From contig NMRA01000125.1 in the NCBI GenBank assembly GCA_002633005.1, positions 100,970 through 164,969 of the forward strand: a DNA stretch of 64,000 nucleotides, read 5' to 3'. The notes under the pieces were generated by a model. It was not told the DNA's origin. It searched no databases and saw only the letters and a program-made list of their open reading frames with translations. A program made the translations under genes and the position numbers. Below, one piece after another: positions 23,402 to 33,895 of this stretch (position 1 is its first letter; every line of letters starts with the position of its first letter). The DNA is from Phoronis australis. Lineage: Eukaryota > Phoronida > Phoronidae.

Positions 23402-23667
23402 GGCAATGCCATGTTCCCATGAACAAGAGAAAGCTCCCATCCTGCAAACCATGTCTGTCTGACATGGACAATGAGGCCCTCATTAACCTATGTCATTTCT
23501 TAGAAGATAATTTTGAGTCATCTCAGCTGGAGACCTGTCTTCTTCTCTTAAAATGTTTAACTGAGGCCACTCATACTGGAGGAATTACAGAAGAGTGTTT
23601 AGCCACCAAAGCTGTAGAGACTACCGAGGAATGTCAAGCTGGGACCAGTCGCCAGCCTTTTGCCTAA
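23402..23667 (+). CDS. SIMC1/SLF2-like protein, terminal exon
   Basis: A pyrimidine-rich acceptor (TTTTTTTGTTTCAG) precedes GG, which joins the G overhang of the preceding exon as a Gly codon. There are 87 further residues before the TAA at 23665-23667. The first half has a Cys-rich basic segment (MNKRKLPSCKPC) followed by a helix (NEALINLCHFLEDNF, then LETCLLLLKCLTEA). The last 30 residues are polar and probably disordered. Without the optional exon, the summed coding exons give about 871 residues, close to my recollection of human SIMC1's length. A polyadenylation signal candidate lies at 23875. Confidence 0.72.
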
Positions 23668-23764
23668 TTGCAGGACTGTGTTGTATTGACACACGAAACT
23701 CCTAAAAACACAAGATCACGAGATATCACTATGCATTAGAAGTGAAGCATGTGATTACACTACC

Positions 23765-24012
23765 CAGGGCTTGGAATGACCCATGACAAAAGAGGAAAAA
23801 TTTCCACGTCATGTATCGTTCCATAAATGAATAGGCTTATGTGATAGAATTTCTGTGTTGTAAAATTTAGCTGAAATAAATGTTTTTGCTGTTTGACTAA
23901 AGTCAAAATAATGATGAAAAAGTGACGGACAAAGAGGAAACTGGAAGTCAAATAAGAGGAAATAGAAACCAAAAAAGAGGAAATCCTCTTAAGAGGAAAA
24001 TTCCAAGCCCTG
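23765..24012. mobile_element. CAGGGCTTGGAAT inverted-repeat MITE just after the stop codon
   Basis: Starts CAGGGCTTGGAAT and ends ATTCCAAGCCCTG, a perfect 13-bp terminal inverted repeat on a 248-bp non-coding body with repeated AAGAGGAAA motifs. The ends resemble hAT termini, but no clear 8-bp target duplication is visible. It lies 98 bp past the stop of the SIMC1/SLF2-like gene. Confidence 0.8.
23875..23880 (+). terminator. Candidate polyadenylation signal AATAAA
   Basis: AATAAA lies 208 bp after the stop codon and is followed immediately by a U/GU-rich stretch (TGTTTTTGCTGTTTGAC), the usual downstream element. It lies inside the MITE at 23765-24012, so the transposon may supply this gene's 3' end. 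Confidence 0.45.
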
Positions 24013-27000
24013 GCTACCTTTTCTTGTGTTCGACTTGTGTCTACGGAGCGCATACAAATTTACCTGGAGACCATAGTGAAAAGCACTAGATATTTGGAAG
24101 ATTACGGGTGTATTTTATTACAGTCAGTCGACCTTCATTGCAACAAAGACTCTCAGGAGTTTTCGTAATGTCGGTTGCAACAAAAATTTGACATAACCAA
24201 ATCGAATTGTATATAAGAGTCGAGTTTACTTGACACATGCTGAATGGACGAACATTGAAAATCAGGTTAGACTTTTTTCTTTAAATTATACTCACAAATG
24301 CAAAAGATACACCACCTGAACTAGTATGTGGCATACATTTGATGGGTTGAGCAGATCCTCTAGATTTCAGAATGCTCAAATTGAATTGGATTGAGACTTG
24401 GCGACAAGTCGGACCATAAAGTCCTGTTCTGTCAATTTTCTTTTATCAGTTACACAATGGTAACTCAATGTTTTGCTGTTTTACACAGAGAAATTAATAA
24501 CAGGTAAAATTGGATAAGATGGAGAATTTTCAGACATATGAAAATAAAATGCACCTTGGTGTTACAGGCAGTGATGAATATGGCGAGGTTTCTTCAATTT
24601 AGAATTGTACAGTGAAAAATCACTTTATCAAAATTTCAACAAACTAAAGTAAATAGGAAGAAAACTTTATTTCGTAACTTCAGAGTTTATATTGTACAAC
24701 TGCCATCAACAAACAATAAACGACACTCAAGAATGTTCAACAATTACATAGTTAGGTTTTGAAAGTTGAAAAATGATGATTTTGGCAACTATTCTTGTTC
24801 AAATCTTGGGATACTTTACCGTAATGTGAAAAGGTAAAAAATATAAGCCTTTTTGAAATATGTACACCAGCAAGACTCCCCGAACACTTGGTCTACGCAG
24901 CTGGTTTGCATGCATGCAAGTATGAAGTTGTCTTAATTGTGAGCAGTTCATAAGATGCAATTGGTTTTTGATCGTGTATAACATTTTTGTCAGATGTTTT
25001 CCTTGCTTTCTGATGCCACATGTTGGAGTTGTGGCATGTTTTTATATTTTTGTACTTTTAAAAATGTTTTAGCTTTATAAAAAANCTACAGGTGTGCATC
25101 AAGCTGTGCACAAAAGATGGGTGACTTTTTTGCAACGAGTTCTGCAAGATGCCATTTCCAACAAAATCCTATGAATGGATGCCTTTTCCCCACAAATGAG
25201 TTCCAACTGTGGGAGACTGCAAGAGTGCCATTTTCATACAAAAATATTTTGAAGTGATTCTGATATTTGTATTTTTTAGATCAAATGGGTCAACTAGCTA
25301 TACAACCCATACCTTTCGACTGACTTCCACATATATCAATACGACAACTTTATTCTTAAAACAGTTCAGTTGTCTTACATATTCATTTGGTGTTTCTACT
25401 CCATTTCCAAGCTATCAATATCACAGACATCTAACAAGAACAGAATCGTGCTGTGTCGCAGTGTTGCTTCCATTGTTTTAGTTCCAGTCAGACCACAAAC
25501 ACATGCCTGTATAAAAACACGTAATTTTGATTTGCAAATACTTTTTACTCACAAGTGAGACATGAGAAGAAAGCTATATACAACCAAACAACACAAAAGG
25601 CACCAAAAGAACAACATGAGTGTACTGGCAGTACATTGTCTGTGCTTGCATAGTTTAAGTGTATGGAAATGCTTTATCAATAACAAGTCTGGTCAGCATG
25701 CCACCTGTGACCACATCACATGACCTGATGTTGCCAACAGGTAGAGTACTGACCAGACTTAAAATGTTTGCGATACATATCTCCATGCCGGTTTCAGAAT
25801 TACATAATATTTATAATGTAAGATTAAGACCTGAACACAACAGAACATGGAGACACAACATACTGCTCAACATTCACAGGTAGGCGAACTTCTCCCTAGT
25901 CAACGGGCACTTCGCAAGAGCATGACAGGAAGGTCACAAATGTATAGTTGGGTAAGACACATAACAGCATGTGTGTTAAAAATGGAATTTCCAAAAACTT
26001 GAGGCTGTGTGCGGTAATTCAGACAAGTGCTGTAAAGCCCTACTTCACTAATTTCAGAATATCATACAGGTCAAGGTAAAATATACCAGGCTTCAATAAA
26101 ATTCAATTATTTTGACTTACTATCTTCAAAAAATCGTGATACAGGCAAAGGGATAGACTCACAACACAATTACAGTAAGAGAATCTAGCCAAGTGTAAAA
26201 AGAATACCTAAACAACATGGGTCACACAGCTGTGGCACCAGTAAACACGGCCCATCGACTCTTTGTTGCTCAATCACGTGTTTGTTATTGGACATGTGTG
26301 AGGATGCTTCTTGGCTGCATATTCAGTGTTGTAGACACAACTTTATCAGTCAATGAACAAAGTTAACAGGTTCATGAGCTGAGTTCATAAGTTCATGAGC
26401 CGTGTTCTTGAGTAGCTTGGTTAAGAAGTCACAACTATGGTAGTTTCATGGTTGTATTTCCTACATGCTCAAAGAGCCACACTTTAGTTCAGCTGTCCAT
26501 TACAATGGTTCACTTATTTCAGTTAATAAAATGTCATTCCAATTGACAACAGATTTAAAGGGAATCTCAAAGGGTTTCAGTGTCCTTTTTGGTTGAATTA
26601 TGGTTTTCTGCCTTTGACTTCCTCTTTATAGAATGACATTTTTCTATGCAAAATGACAGAATAGCTCCAGTACAAAATCAAGCAAAACATGAGAATTTAT
26701 CCACAACGCCACAGAAACTGAGGGGAAGCAGGTGAAGTGCAAGCACACGGACTCACTGTGTTAAACTTGAACCTTACATATCCAGCACTGTTACCTCACA
26801 AGATGTTTCATGTGGTTACAAAACCCCACTTGTGACCAGAATTCAGACAAAACTTTGACCATGAAATCCAAGGCGATTTAAGTACAACTCTGAATGCAAT
26901 AACCCCAACCCCCCTTCGTAACTAGGAAAATCTCTAAAAAGATGGAATCAAACTTGATTTTATACATTTTAATTACTATAAAGCTTCAACTATGAATCAA

Positions 27001-28261
27001 GAAAAATGGCTGCTGTTCATCCATGATTTTTGAAAAATGACATTTATGCACCAAAAAAAAATGCTCATCCTTACAATGAAAGTCTTTAAAAATATTTTAA
27101 GGCTAAAATGAAATTCAAGGACTTGTCAAAGGCCAAGGCTTAAAATTCAAGGGCTTTTCAAAACGAACCATGTTTATGGTTGAACGATCATGTCTCGCAC
27201 TGATGTACATTTGAAATGATTGATTTTTCCAGAAAGCATGTAAATTTGTCTGCAAGAAGCAACGATAAATCTGCAACTCATCAGCATATTGGCAACGAGA
27301 CGAATGACAATTTGTCTAGCTGACAACTTCCCATAAATCTGGGAACTGTTCGATGTAAACCGGCTCAGCTTAGAAAATCTTGAACAACTTCATTCAAGTT
27401 AAAACATTGGCTTAATTCCGTAAGTCACTTTAAGTTTCAGATTTGTCTCAAGTACATCTTACCAGAACTTTCTGCAGACAAGCCGATCGTTATACAGATA
27501 AAACCTAATATGCTTTCTCTCAAAAAAGTCATGATACAAGTAATTATCCACGATGAAATTGGGTCACAAATTGTTGCATAGCTTAATCAAATTAGAGGTC
27601 ACATGAAGGTCAAGGGCAGTCAGCTCTCATTGAGCCCAGAGATCATGTCTAAACCAAGTAAGGAACAAGACCAAGATGATCACGACCAATTTTACAACAG
27701 TAGGTAGTCTAAATGAAAACAAGTTTCCTGTAACGGGCCTCTGCACCCTGAGATGTGCACGCATCAGCCTTCATTCACAAGATGAACACCTGGTTATAAA
27801 TCCAGCGTAGTTACGGTGCAACGATAAATTATCTAACATCACAGCCGGAGACCTGCGGAGTTTGCGTAGAGAAAGATTCTTGAGCGCAAGACCAAGATCG
27901 TGCCTGAAAGTCAAGTGTTTCACAAAGTAAGCAAAATGGACACCACTGAAGTGATTGGTCGGCAATAGTGGATTGTTGATTTATGGGAAAAAATTCATGG
28001 TTTCCGTTCCATTGGTCAAGATGTCTCGCCGTGAGCACCTCACAAGAGTGCAGCATATTTTGAAATTCAGCCCTTACTTGGAGATGAGCCTATTAGCTCA
28101 ATCGAATAGCAAGACCATCAGAATACCCAACTGAACATGGCTTCAGGCACCTGATTTTTGGCTCTTTAAACTTGAACACTTTCTGGACAAATCCGGTAGG
28201 AGACAAGAGCTCTACCTGGATAACAGAACCTGGGGCTATCTCCTGAACTTCCACAGCCCCG
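24013..28261. other. Intergenic region between convergent genes, including the ANAPC4 3' UTR
   Basis: No exon is supported on either strand. The segment directly below 28262 is the expected 3' UTR of ANAPC4. I could not pick a clear minus-strand AATAAA near it, so the transcript end is undefined. Open frames at 27771-28056 and 28093-28347 on the minus strand are 3'-UTR shadows. Confidence 0.5.
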
Positions 28262-28438
28262 CTACTCGCAAACTGACGTGTTCTCTTTGTCTTCGTCGTT
28301 TGCTGACATTGCGCTGCTGTCATCGAAGCACTGCTTGGAGTCGTCACGCACTATCGAACTTTCGTTGTGATCATCATCGTCTTCGTCGTCCTCGACTTCT
28401 GTCAAGAACAGGCGGACACGACGCCGCGACGAGGCAAC
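28262..28438 (-). CDS. ANAPC4: ANAPC4 (APC4), terminal coding exon
   Basis: APC4 is a scaffold subunit of the anaphase-promoting complex/cyclosome, the nuclear E3 ligase that drives mitotic exit. After the acceptor CCCCATAG the minus strand reads VASSRRRVRLFLTEVEDDED and then a Ser/Asp/Glu-rich tail of about 38 residues to the TAG at 28264-28262. This continues the previous exon in phase 0. It aligns with the end of vertebrate APC4, where a basic-hydrophobic strand (RHVRVFEMD) precedes an acidic tail. The tail here is shorter than in vertebrates and lacks their IKxE-like segments. The acceptor has an unusual GTT-repeat in place of a pyrimidine tract. Confidence 0.85.
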   Translation of the reverse strand, partial: VASSRRRVRLFLTEVEDDEDDDDHNESSIVRDDSKQCFDDSSAMSANDEDKENTSVCE

Positions 28439-28452
28439 CTATGGGGAATATG

Positions 28453-28488
28453 ATAACAATAACAACAACAACAACAACAACAACAACG
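28453..28488. repeat. AAC microsatellite at the ANAPC4 last-exon acceptor
   Basis: (AAC)n on the plus strand, hence (GTT)n on the transcribed strand, ending 15 bases before the exon boundary. It occupies the position of the pyrimidine tract. Confidence 0.95.
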
Positions 28489-29870
28489 TTACCAGTGATA
28501 TGACAATAACAGCGTATCAAAAGTTGCAATCATCAAAACTAACTGAACACTCTACAGAGCTCGGTATTAATGACCATCTGATTGTTCAGGACAGTTAGGT
28601 GTGGACAAGCAGAATTTTCAAGACGACTTTAAATTTGTCATAGTCCTGCACTAAAGTTAATCATATCTTAAATGCAAGCACCAAGTATTTTCTATACCCG
28701 CTTTGCCACATATAAGGTGTCAAAAACTTCAAACCAGTGACTAATACTTGGGAGTTGCCGGGGAATATTTGTCCAACGTCAATCAGATCAATATCATATT
28801 ATGGAACTAGCTAGATTTAGCACTCGGATACATGGTAGCCGCCGGTCGATCACATTAAAACAACTACGATTAAAACACAAAAAAGTTTCACAAAGCAAAA
28901 CAAGTTAACGAACTGAAGTACATGATTTGTTAACAATAATTGCAATGAATTTTAAAGTTTTTTTTAAGTCCGCAAATCCTATTATGACATTGACATCATA
29001 TGGCGTTTTTTTACCATTCGTCTGCACTCTACGTGAAATGTCTTCGAGTTACATCACAAAATATTTTAAATCATGTTGACGATCCTGCCAATGATACAAA
29101 ATCTAATGAGTCCTCAGCTTGAGAAAATGCAAAACAAGACAAGAGGAATGAAGCAGCGCAGTTAAAGATTTTAAAGGTTGGAAACATTCAAAATTGGTTT
29201 GTGTTGAAAGCTGGGACAATGTGTCTTAAGTGTGAGACAAATATGCTTCGTTTAAACAACAAAAAATAATTATTTATTATTTATAATTTTTGGACAAGCT
29301 CATTTCTTCTGAATCAGATAAGTTGAATTGAGGTAGACATGTCCAAAACGACAACCAGTTAAAAGGTTAATGTTGAGTCCCGCTCTATTCTACTAGTTTA
29401 GAGTAGACGACATTACGAAAGTTACGGTCACGTTTTACTTAGTTAGCATAAAGGCAATTGTCGAAATTGTTATTTGTTTTCCTCTTTTTTAATTGACGAT
29501 TTTCTTGCAGTCGATATTGAATCCGTGAACAAATGCACAGAGCAAACCAAGCTATTAACAGTCAGAAAATTTTTTTTTACTGTATCTTTGTTCAGAAATT
29601 TGACAAAATGAAATTTCACTAGTCAGCCATATTGCGAGAAGAATGTCAATAAGCAACATATTGTTCTATGTATATCCGGCTTGCCTCAAGCTTAGACTGA
29701 CATTTCAAAAACTAGACCAGGCCTACAAAGCATTTCCTACTTCTGCAATACAATGCAACTCAGGAACAGACTCTTCAGATATTCAAATACGCCGTTTCTA
29801 ATCTCAAAAACAGTGACCATAGCAAGATACGAGGTTCCATTCAAGTACATAAAATCAGAAGATTCCTCAC

Positions 29871-29979
29871 CACACATGCCACTTTGCGTGAGCCGCTGAC
29901 TGCCAAACTCTGTCCCTTCATATTGTCTAGCCTGTGAATGTTCTGCTGCTCGATATAAGGGCTGACATCAACATAGTTC
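29871..29979 (-). CDS. ANAPC4: ANAPC4 (APC4), penultimate coding exon
   Basis: Acceptor GATTTTCAG|G and donor GTG|GTGAGG give 109 nt. The translation ends HRLDNMKGQSLAVSGSRKVA, matching the conserved RLLESMKAQYVAGNGFRKVS segment of vertebrate APC4 with the same spacing of RL, MK and RKV. The single leading G completes the Trp codon split by the upstream exon, and the exon ends in phase 0 for the next. This match is the strongest evidence for the gene. Confidence 0.9.
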
Positions 29980-30103
29980 CTGAAAATCATTGTAAAGGCA
30001 GTGCTGACATTCTGTTCATAGTATTGGATTCCTCCGTGTTAACACACATTTGGTTCAATACCAAGCCTAAAATTTTCAAATTTTCAACATTCAAGGTTAT
30101 GTA

Positions 30104-30378
30104 CAGTACAAGCCACAAGTATTCCAACAAAATGACCCAGAATTCCCCATCAAGATGGCTGGGTGGAAGCCATATTGATTTTCAGTCAGTACCGTAGTCT
30201 TACCCATGATGGAGAATGAAAGGGAATAAGAGGTCAGTAAATTAAGTGGCTGAGCCATTCTGTAAGTAGAATTTTGCAACAAGAATTCTTATTACCAGTC
30301 CTGTTTGCTGTTAACAGAATTAGCCGTCATGATAGAAACGGTATTTAGTCTGCTTACTTCAAAATTTGTCTTGTACCG
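30104..30378. mobile_element. Tc1/mariner-type MITE, family B copy 1
   Basis: Ends CAGTACAAGCCACAAGTATTC and ...AATTTGTCTTGTACCG are inverted with mismatches and flanked by TA on both sides. It shares interior with the copy at 31504-31741 (AAGAGGCAAGTTAATAAG-type and ACGGTA..TCTG segments). It lies in the ANAPC4 intron. Confidence 0.7.
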
Positions 30379-30399
30379 TAGGATTTTACCGACAAGTGT

Positions 30400-30880
30400 G
30401 TGTGTTTAGCCAAATACCTACAAAACTAGAGATTTTAATTCAATAAAAGTGCATAACATTCGAAAGTAGAAAGCCAGCATATTTTTGATTTTTAGACTTT
30501 TTACCAATCTGCCATTAAACGGGTCACGTGACCCTGTCACTTTGCCAAAATTAAGAAAAGAAGGACGTTAAATTCATAGCACAACAAGAGTATCAATAAC
30601 ACGACCAAATTTCATTTGACATAAATTTTCAGGATAAAATCTCAAAAAACGCTGTTACAATTTTCTTAATTATCAACTTCTGATTTTTTCTATGAAGAAA
30701 GTCCTACACAATTCCCCAAAACATGCTGTTAAACAGTGCATAAAGTACAGTATCTGAAATTTTCATATCAATCCGATCAGTCACTTTTGAAATAGGATGT
30801 TCCAAAGTTAGCCAAATTTTGATATTTTTCTAGGGATCGACATAACCTTAAATGCCTTTGCTTGGCTAAATCCAGTCCTA
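30400..30880 (-). repeat. Dispersed repeat family C, inverted copy
   Basis: The reverse complement of GATGTTCCAAAGTTAGCCAAATTTT and of TACCAATCTGCCATTAAACGGG matches the plus-strand copies at 51235-51640, 56765-57200 and, in part, 39360-39530. It lies in the ANAPC4 intron beside family B MITEs. Confidence 0.55.
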
Positions 30881-31503
30881 ATTTAATATAATAACACCAC
30901 AAATAATTTAAAGTCCCACCTCACATACCTATGACTGCACATTATATAGTCGGAGACGACTTAGTATTGCAGGTGAAGGGAATTGTAACTCCCTGAGCAA
31001 CAAGTTCAACCGAATGTTGGGTGAATGTCCACAAACAGTAAAATCTCACTAGTTTAGGACACAATAATGGCGGACAAGTGAAATTTTATTTTCTCATTTG
31101 TTTCATAAAAGACATGCAGCTCCAAATGGACATTTTTCCATGTTCACATTCTGTATCACAGCTACCACCACGCAACATTTTCAAAATCTATGGGCACACA
31201 TTGTGAGAAGCATTTGAAGAGTGAAAAAGTGCAAAAGTTAGCGACTGTTTTTGTTCAAAATTGGTGGGACTCTACTGTACCCGTTTCGCAAAGAATTAGT
31301 TTTCAAACGCCCACACATAGCTTAATGCCCACCCCATATTTTCGAGTTTCACAATTCAGTAGTCCTGGGTGTCAACGCACACAAGTACAGTTTATGTTCA
31401 GCTGCTACTCCTACGGGTAATTTCAGATAAAACAACCATAATTAGGAATGGTTCATTACAGTATTGTTGTGTTGTTACACATTGACCGTTTCCAGAAGAC
31501 ATA

Positions 31504-31741
31504 CAGTGCATGCCAAAAGTATTCAGACAAAAAGCCCCGTCATGACGACTGGGCAGAGTGGTTTTCTCTCGAGACCTACGGTAAAGTTGCGTGATTTTGT
31601 AGAATGAAGGAGAATTAAGAGGCAAGTTAATAAGGCGCCAATTGGCCACACTAACAGTTATTATCAGACATTTTTGCTCTTAACTAAATTAGTTGCTACG
31701 ATAGGGAAACGGTAATGTCTGATTACTTTTGTCTTGTACTG
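31504..31741. mobile_element. Tc1/mariner-type MITE, family B copy 2
   Basis: Begins CAGTGCATGCCAAAAGTATTC and ends GATTACTTTTGTCTTGTACTG, flanked by TA. Its right terminus is duplicated a few bases further on (31754-31777), giving two tandem copies of GATTACTTTTGTCTTGTACTG. Confidence 0.75.
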
Positions 31742-33089
31742 TACATGGCCTATTGATTACTTTTGTCTTGTACTGTACACGTTGACATGCACCCAAAGCA
31801 GAGGTTCAACAAAAGCAATAAAACAACAATCACTCAAGTGTGTAGTAATAAGAGGTTATCATCAAATGAAGAAATAGAAATGAAAAATGAACAATACCAA
31901 GGACGGTGAAAGGCCAAACACAAAATATTCCTTTAAATGACAGACATCATTATTTAACCTCATGATATACTTAATAAATAAATTATTAATCACTTCTGGA
32001 AACTCAGGTTGGGAGAAAAAAATTCATGGAGTTTCGAGAATTGATTGATATGAAACACACACATTAAATTATTCCTTTTAAGAAAACCAGAACATATCAA
32101 CAAACTTAGGGCACATTTAGGCACATTGTTGAGGAATTTTAGAACAGAAAGGAGAAATTCTAGTTTGTTAATTTTCTTAAATTGCATATAGACCCGCCTT
32201 CTACCTTTAAACAAAATAACTTTGACTTTGTGCATTTCTGACTACAAAACTGATATCAAGTTGTTCAGTTCCTTAGTCAGTTCAATTTCTGGGCAGTGAT
32301 GTCATCTTTTGTATTTATCTATATAATTATGAAACAAAATGTAAAAAACAAGTTCTTTACTTAGATTAACCCTGTACTTCCAAAAACCGTAGTTCACTGG
32401 ACACACCTTCCAAAAATATCAGGGGTTCGCTTAACTTCTTGGAGACCATGAAAATAGTTTGGAAATAATTACAAAAGCAAGGAATGATGCAAAACGTGTA
32501 TTGGAAACACGAGATAAACCTGACAGAACTTTCAACAATGCAAAATAGGAGAAGAATTTTCACTGTAGTTGTGTCAAATGATGCACAGTGTAACCAAGGG
32601 CAAACACTGCTTACTCAGAAGAGCAATGATTTGTGAGCTATTGATGATCTGACTGTTCAGTAGTACTGGGCACATAAAACAACCTGGCATGGCAAGTCAA
32701 GTTGTTTCCAAACCCAGGAATTATGCTGTAATCAAAGAATCAAGTTCAGACAAGTTGTATAACAAATGGTATGTGCTCTAAATAAAGTTATTTTTTGACA
32801 GATGGTGGGTTTATGAAATTGAATGTTTAAAATTAAACAAAAACTAGGAAATTTTAGTCTTGTCTTGTTTCAAAGACAAGTGCCGTAAAACAAACTTTCG
32901 GAGGATTTGTAGCGGCATTCTGTGCCTTTGAATAATGCGAAAATGGTAGCCCTGGAAGTGTGGAAAACTGAAAAAATTCACTGTGACGATAACAGAAATT
33001 CCTTCTTACCTTCTGCACAAAATGGAGCTAATACAAAAACACTGAAAGAATTCGCATCATACTTTTTACATTAGGCAAAGTCGACTTAC

Positions 33090-33260
33090 CATTGCACCAA
33101 GACAGTACTACTATCTAATGGCTGATAGACTTCCGTTGGGACTGAATGTAGAGGGACCTGCACCAACAGGGACTGTCCATCCTCTGTGTCCTCCATCAAC
33201 AGCACCGTCAGGGTGGAGTCATTATAGAAACTGAAGTCCAATATCTTGCACTGGCCACAC
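33090..33260 (-). CDS. ANAPC4: ANAPC4 (APC4), third-last coding exon
   Basis: Acceptor GGTCATTACAG and a near-consensus donor TG|GTAAGT give 171 nt. The translation has ILDFSFYNDSTLTVLLMEDT followed by LLVQVPLHSV. This corresponds to the vertebrate APC4 strand pair DAQFYDDETVTVVLKDT...LLVQLPLSLV. The TG overhang plus G of the next exon forms Trp, keeping the frame. The entry phase needs two bases from an upstream exon that I could not locate, so most of the gene (WD40-like N-terminal part and long helical domain) lies further up on this strand or beyond the window. Confidence 0.9.
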
Positions 33261-33762
33261 CTGTAATGACCAAGATACGTGCAGCAACATTTATGCTCCA
33301 TAGAATTTGGGTTTAATTCAACTGAAATTGCCAGAAAGTTGCCAAAAATGTGCTGAAAGATACTGTAACCACAAAATGAGAAAATTAGACTTCGAAATAA
33401 AATACCACGGCATTACTAGAAAAGGAAGAAATGTGAGATTACTAAAGTCCTGTCCACACACACATGTACTATTAATTAGTATGACGGGATGTTAGCAACT
33501 GAACGTTTGTAGTTACGATTATTTAGTTGTTATTGTTCATTTATTCTTATGATAATGTATTTGTTGTGTTTCAGTGCGCCTTTGTTACGTGGGCATGAGG
33601 GCACTTTGCTAGCGACAGGCTACAGAGGGTGCGTTTCCTTCTTTCTTTGGCAACTATGGATTGAGCGGATGTAATTTGGAACTGTACTGTAATGTACATG
33701 TATGTGTAAGGTGAAATGCACATTTTGGAGTTCTTTGGAGATTTGATTTGTTGCACTAGGGN

Positions 33763-33895
33763 TAAGCGCCCATGTTCGGTTAACCGCCCATCCCCTACTT
33801 TAGGTGGATTTTCGATTTAACCGCCCACTGCTCGGTTAACCGCCCTCCCCCGATTTTTTGGGTTCGCCAATTTAACCGCCCAGGGCGTTAACTCG
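33763..33895. repeat. GGTTAACCGCCCA-type repeat tract
   Basis: Five imperfect occurrences of TTAACCGCCC separated by 12-35 bases of GC-richer spacer, ending CCCAGGGCGTTAA. The palindromic GGTTAACC core repeats. A single N at 33762 directly precedes it. Confidence 0.7.

Noticed and set aside
28093-28347. 84-codon minus-strand frame beginning MTTPSSASMTAAQ
   Set aside because: It overlaps the ANAPC4 terminal exon in a different frame and runs into the 3' UTR; the in-phase frame is clearly ANAPC4.
33012-33029. Possible 18-nt ANAPC4 microexon with a good donor (AAG|GTAAGA)
   Set aside because: It keeps the frame but adds six residues with no counterpart in the family, and an 18-nt match is not evidence without transcripts.
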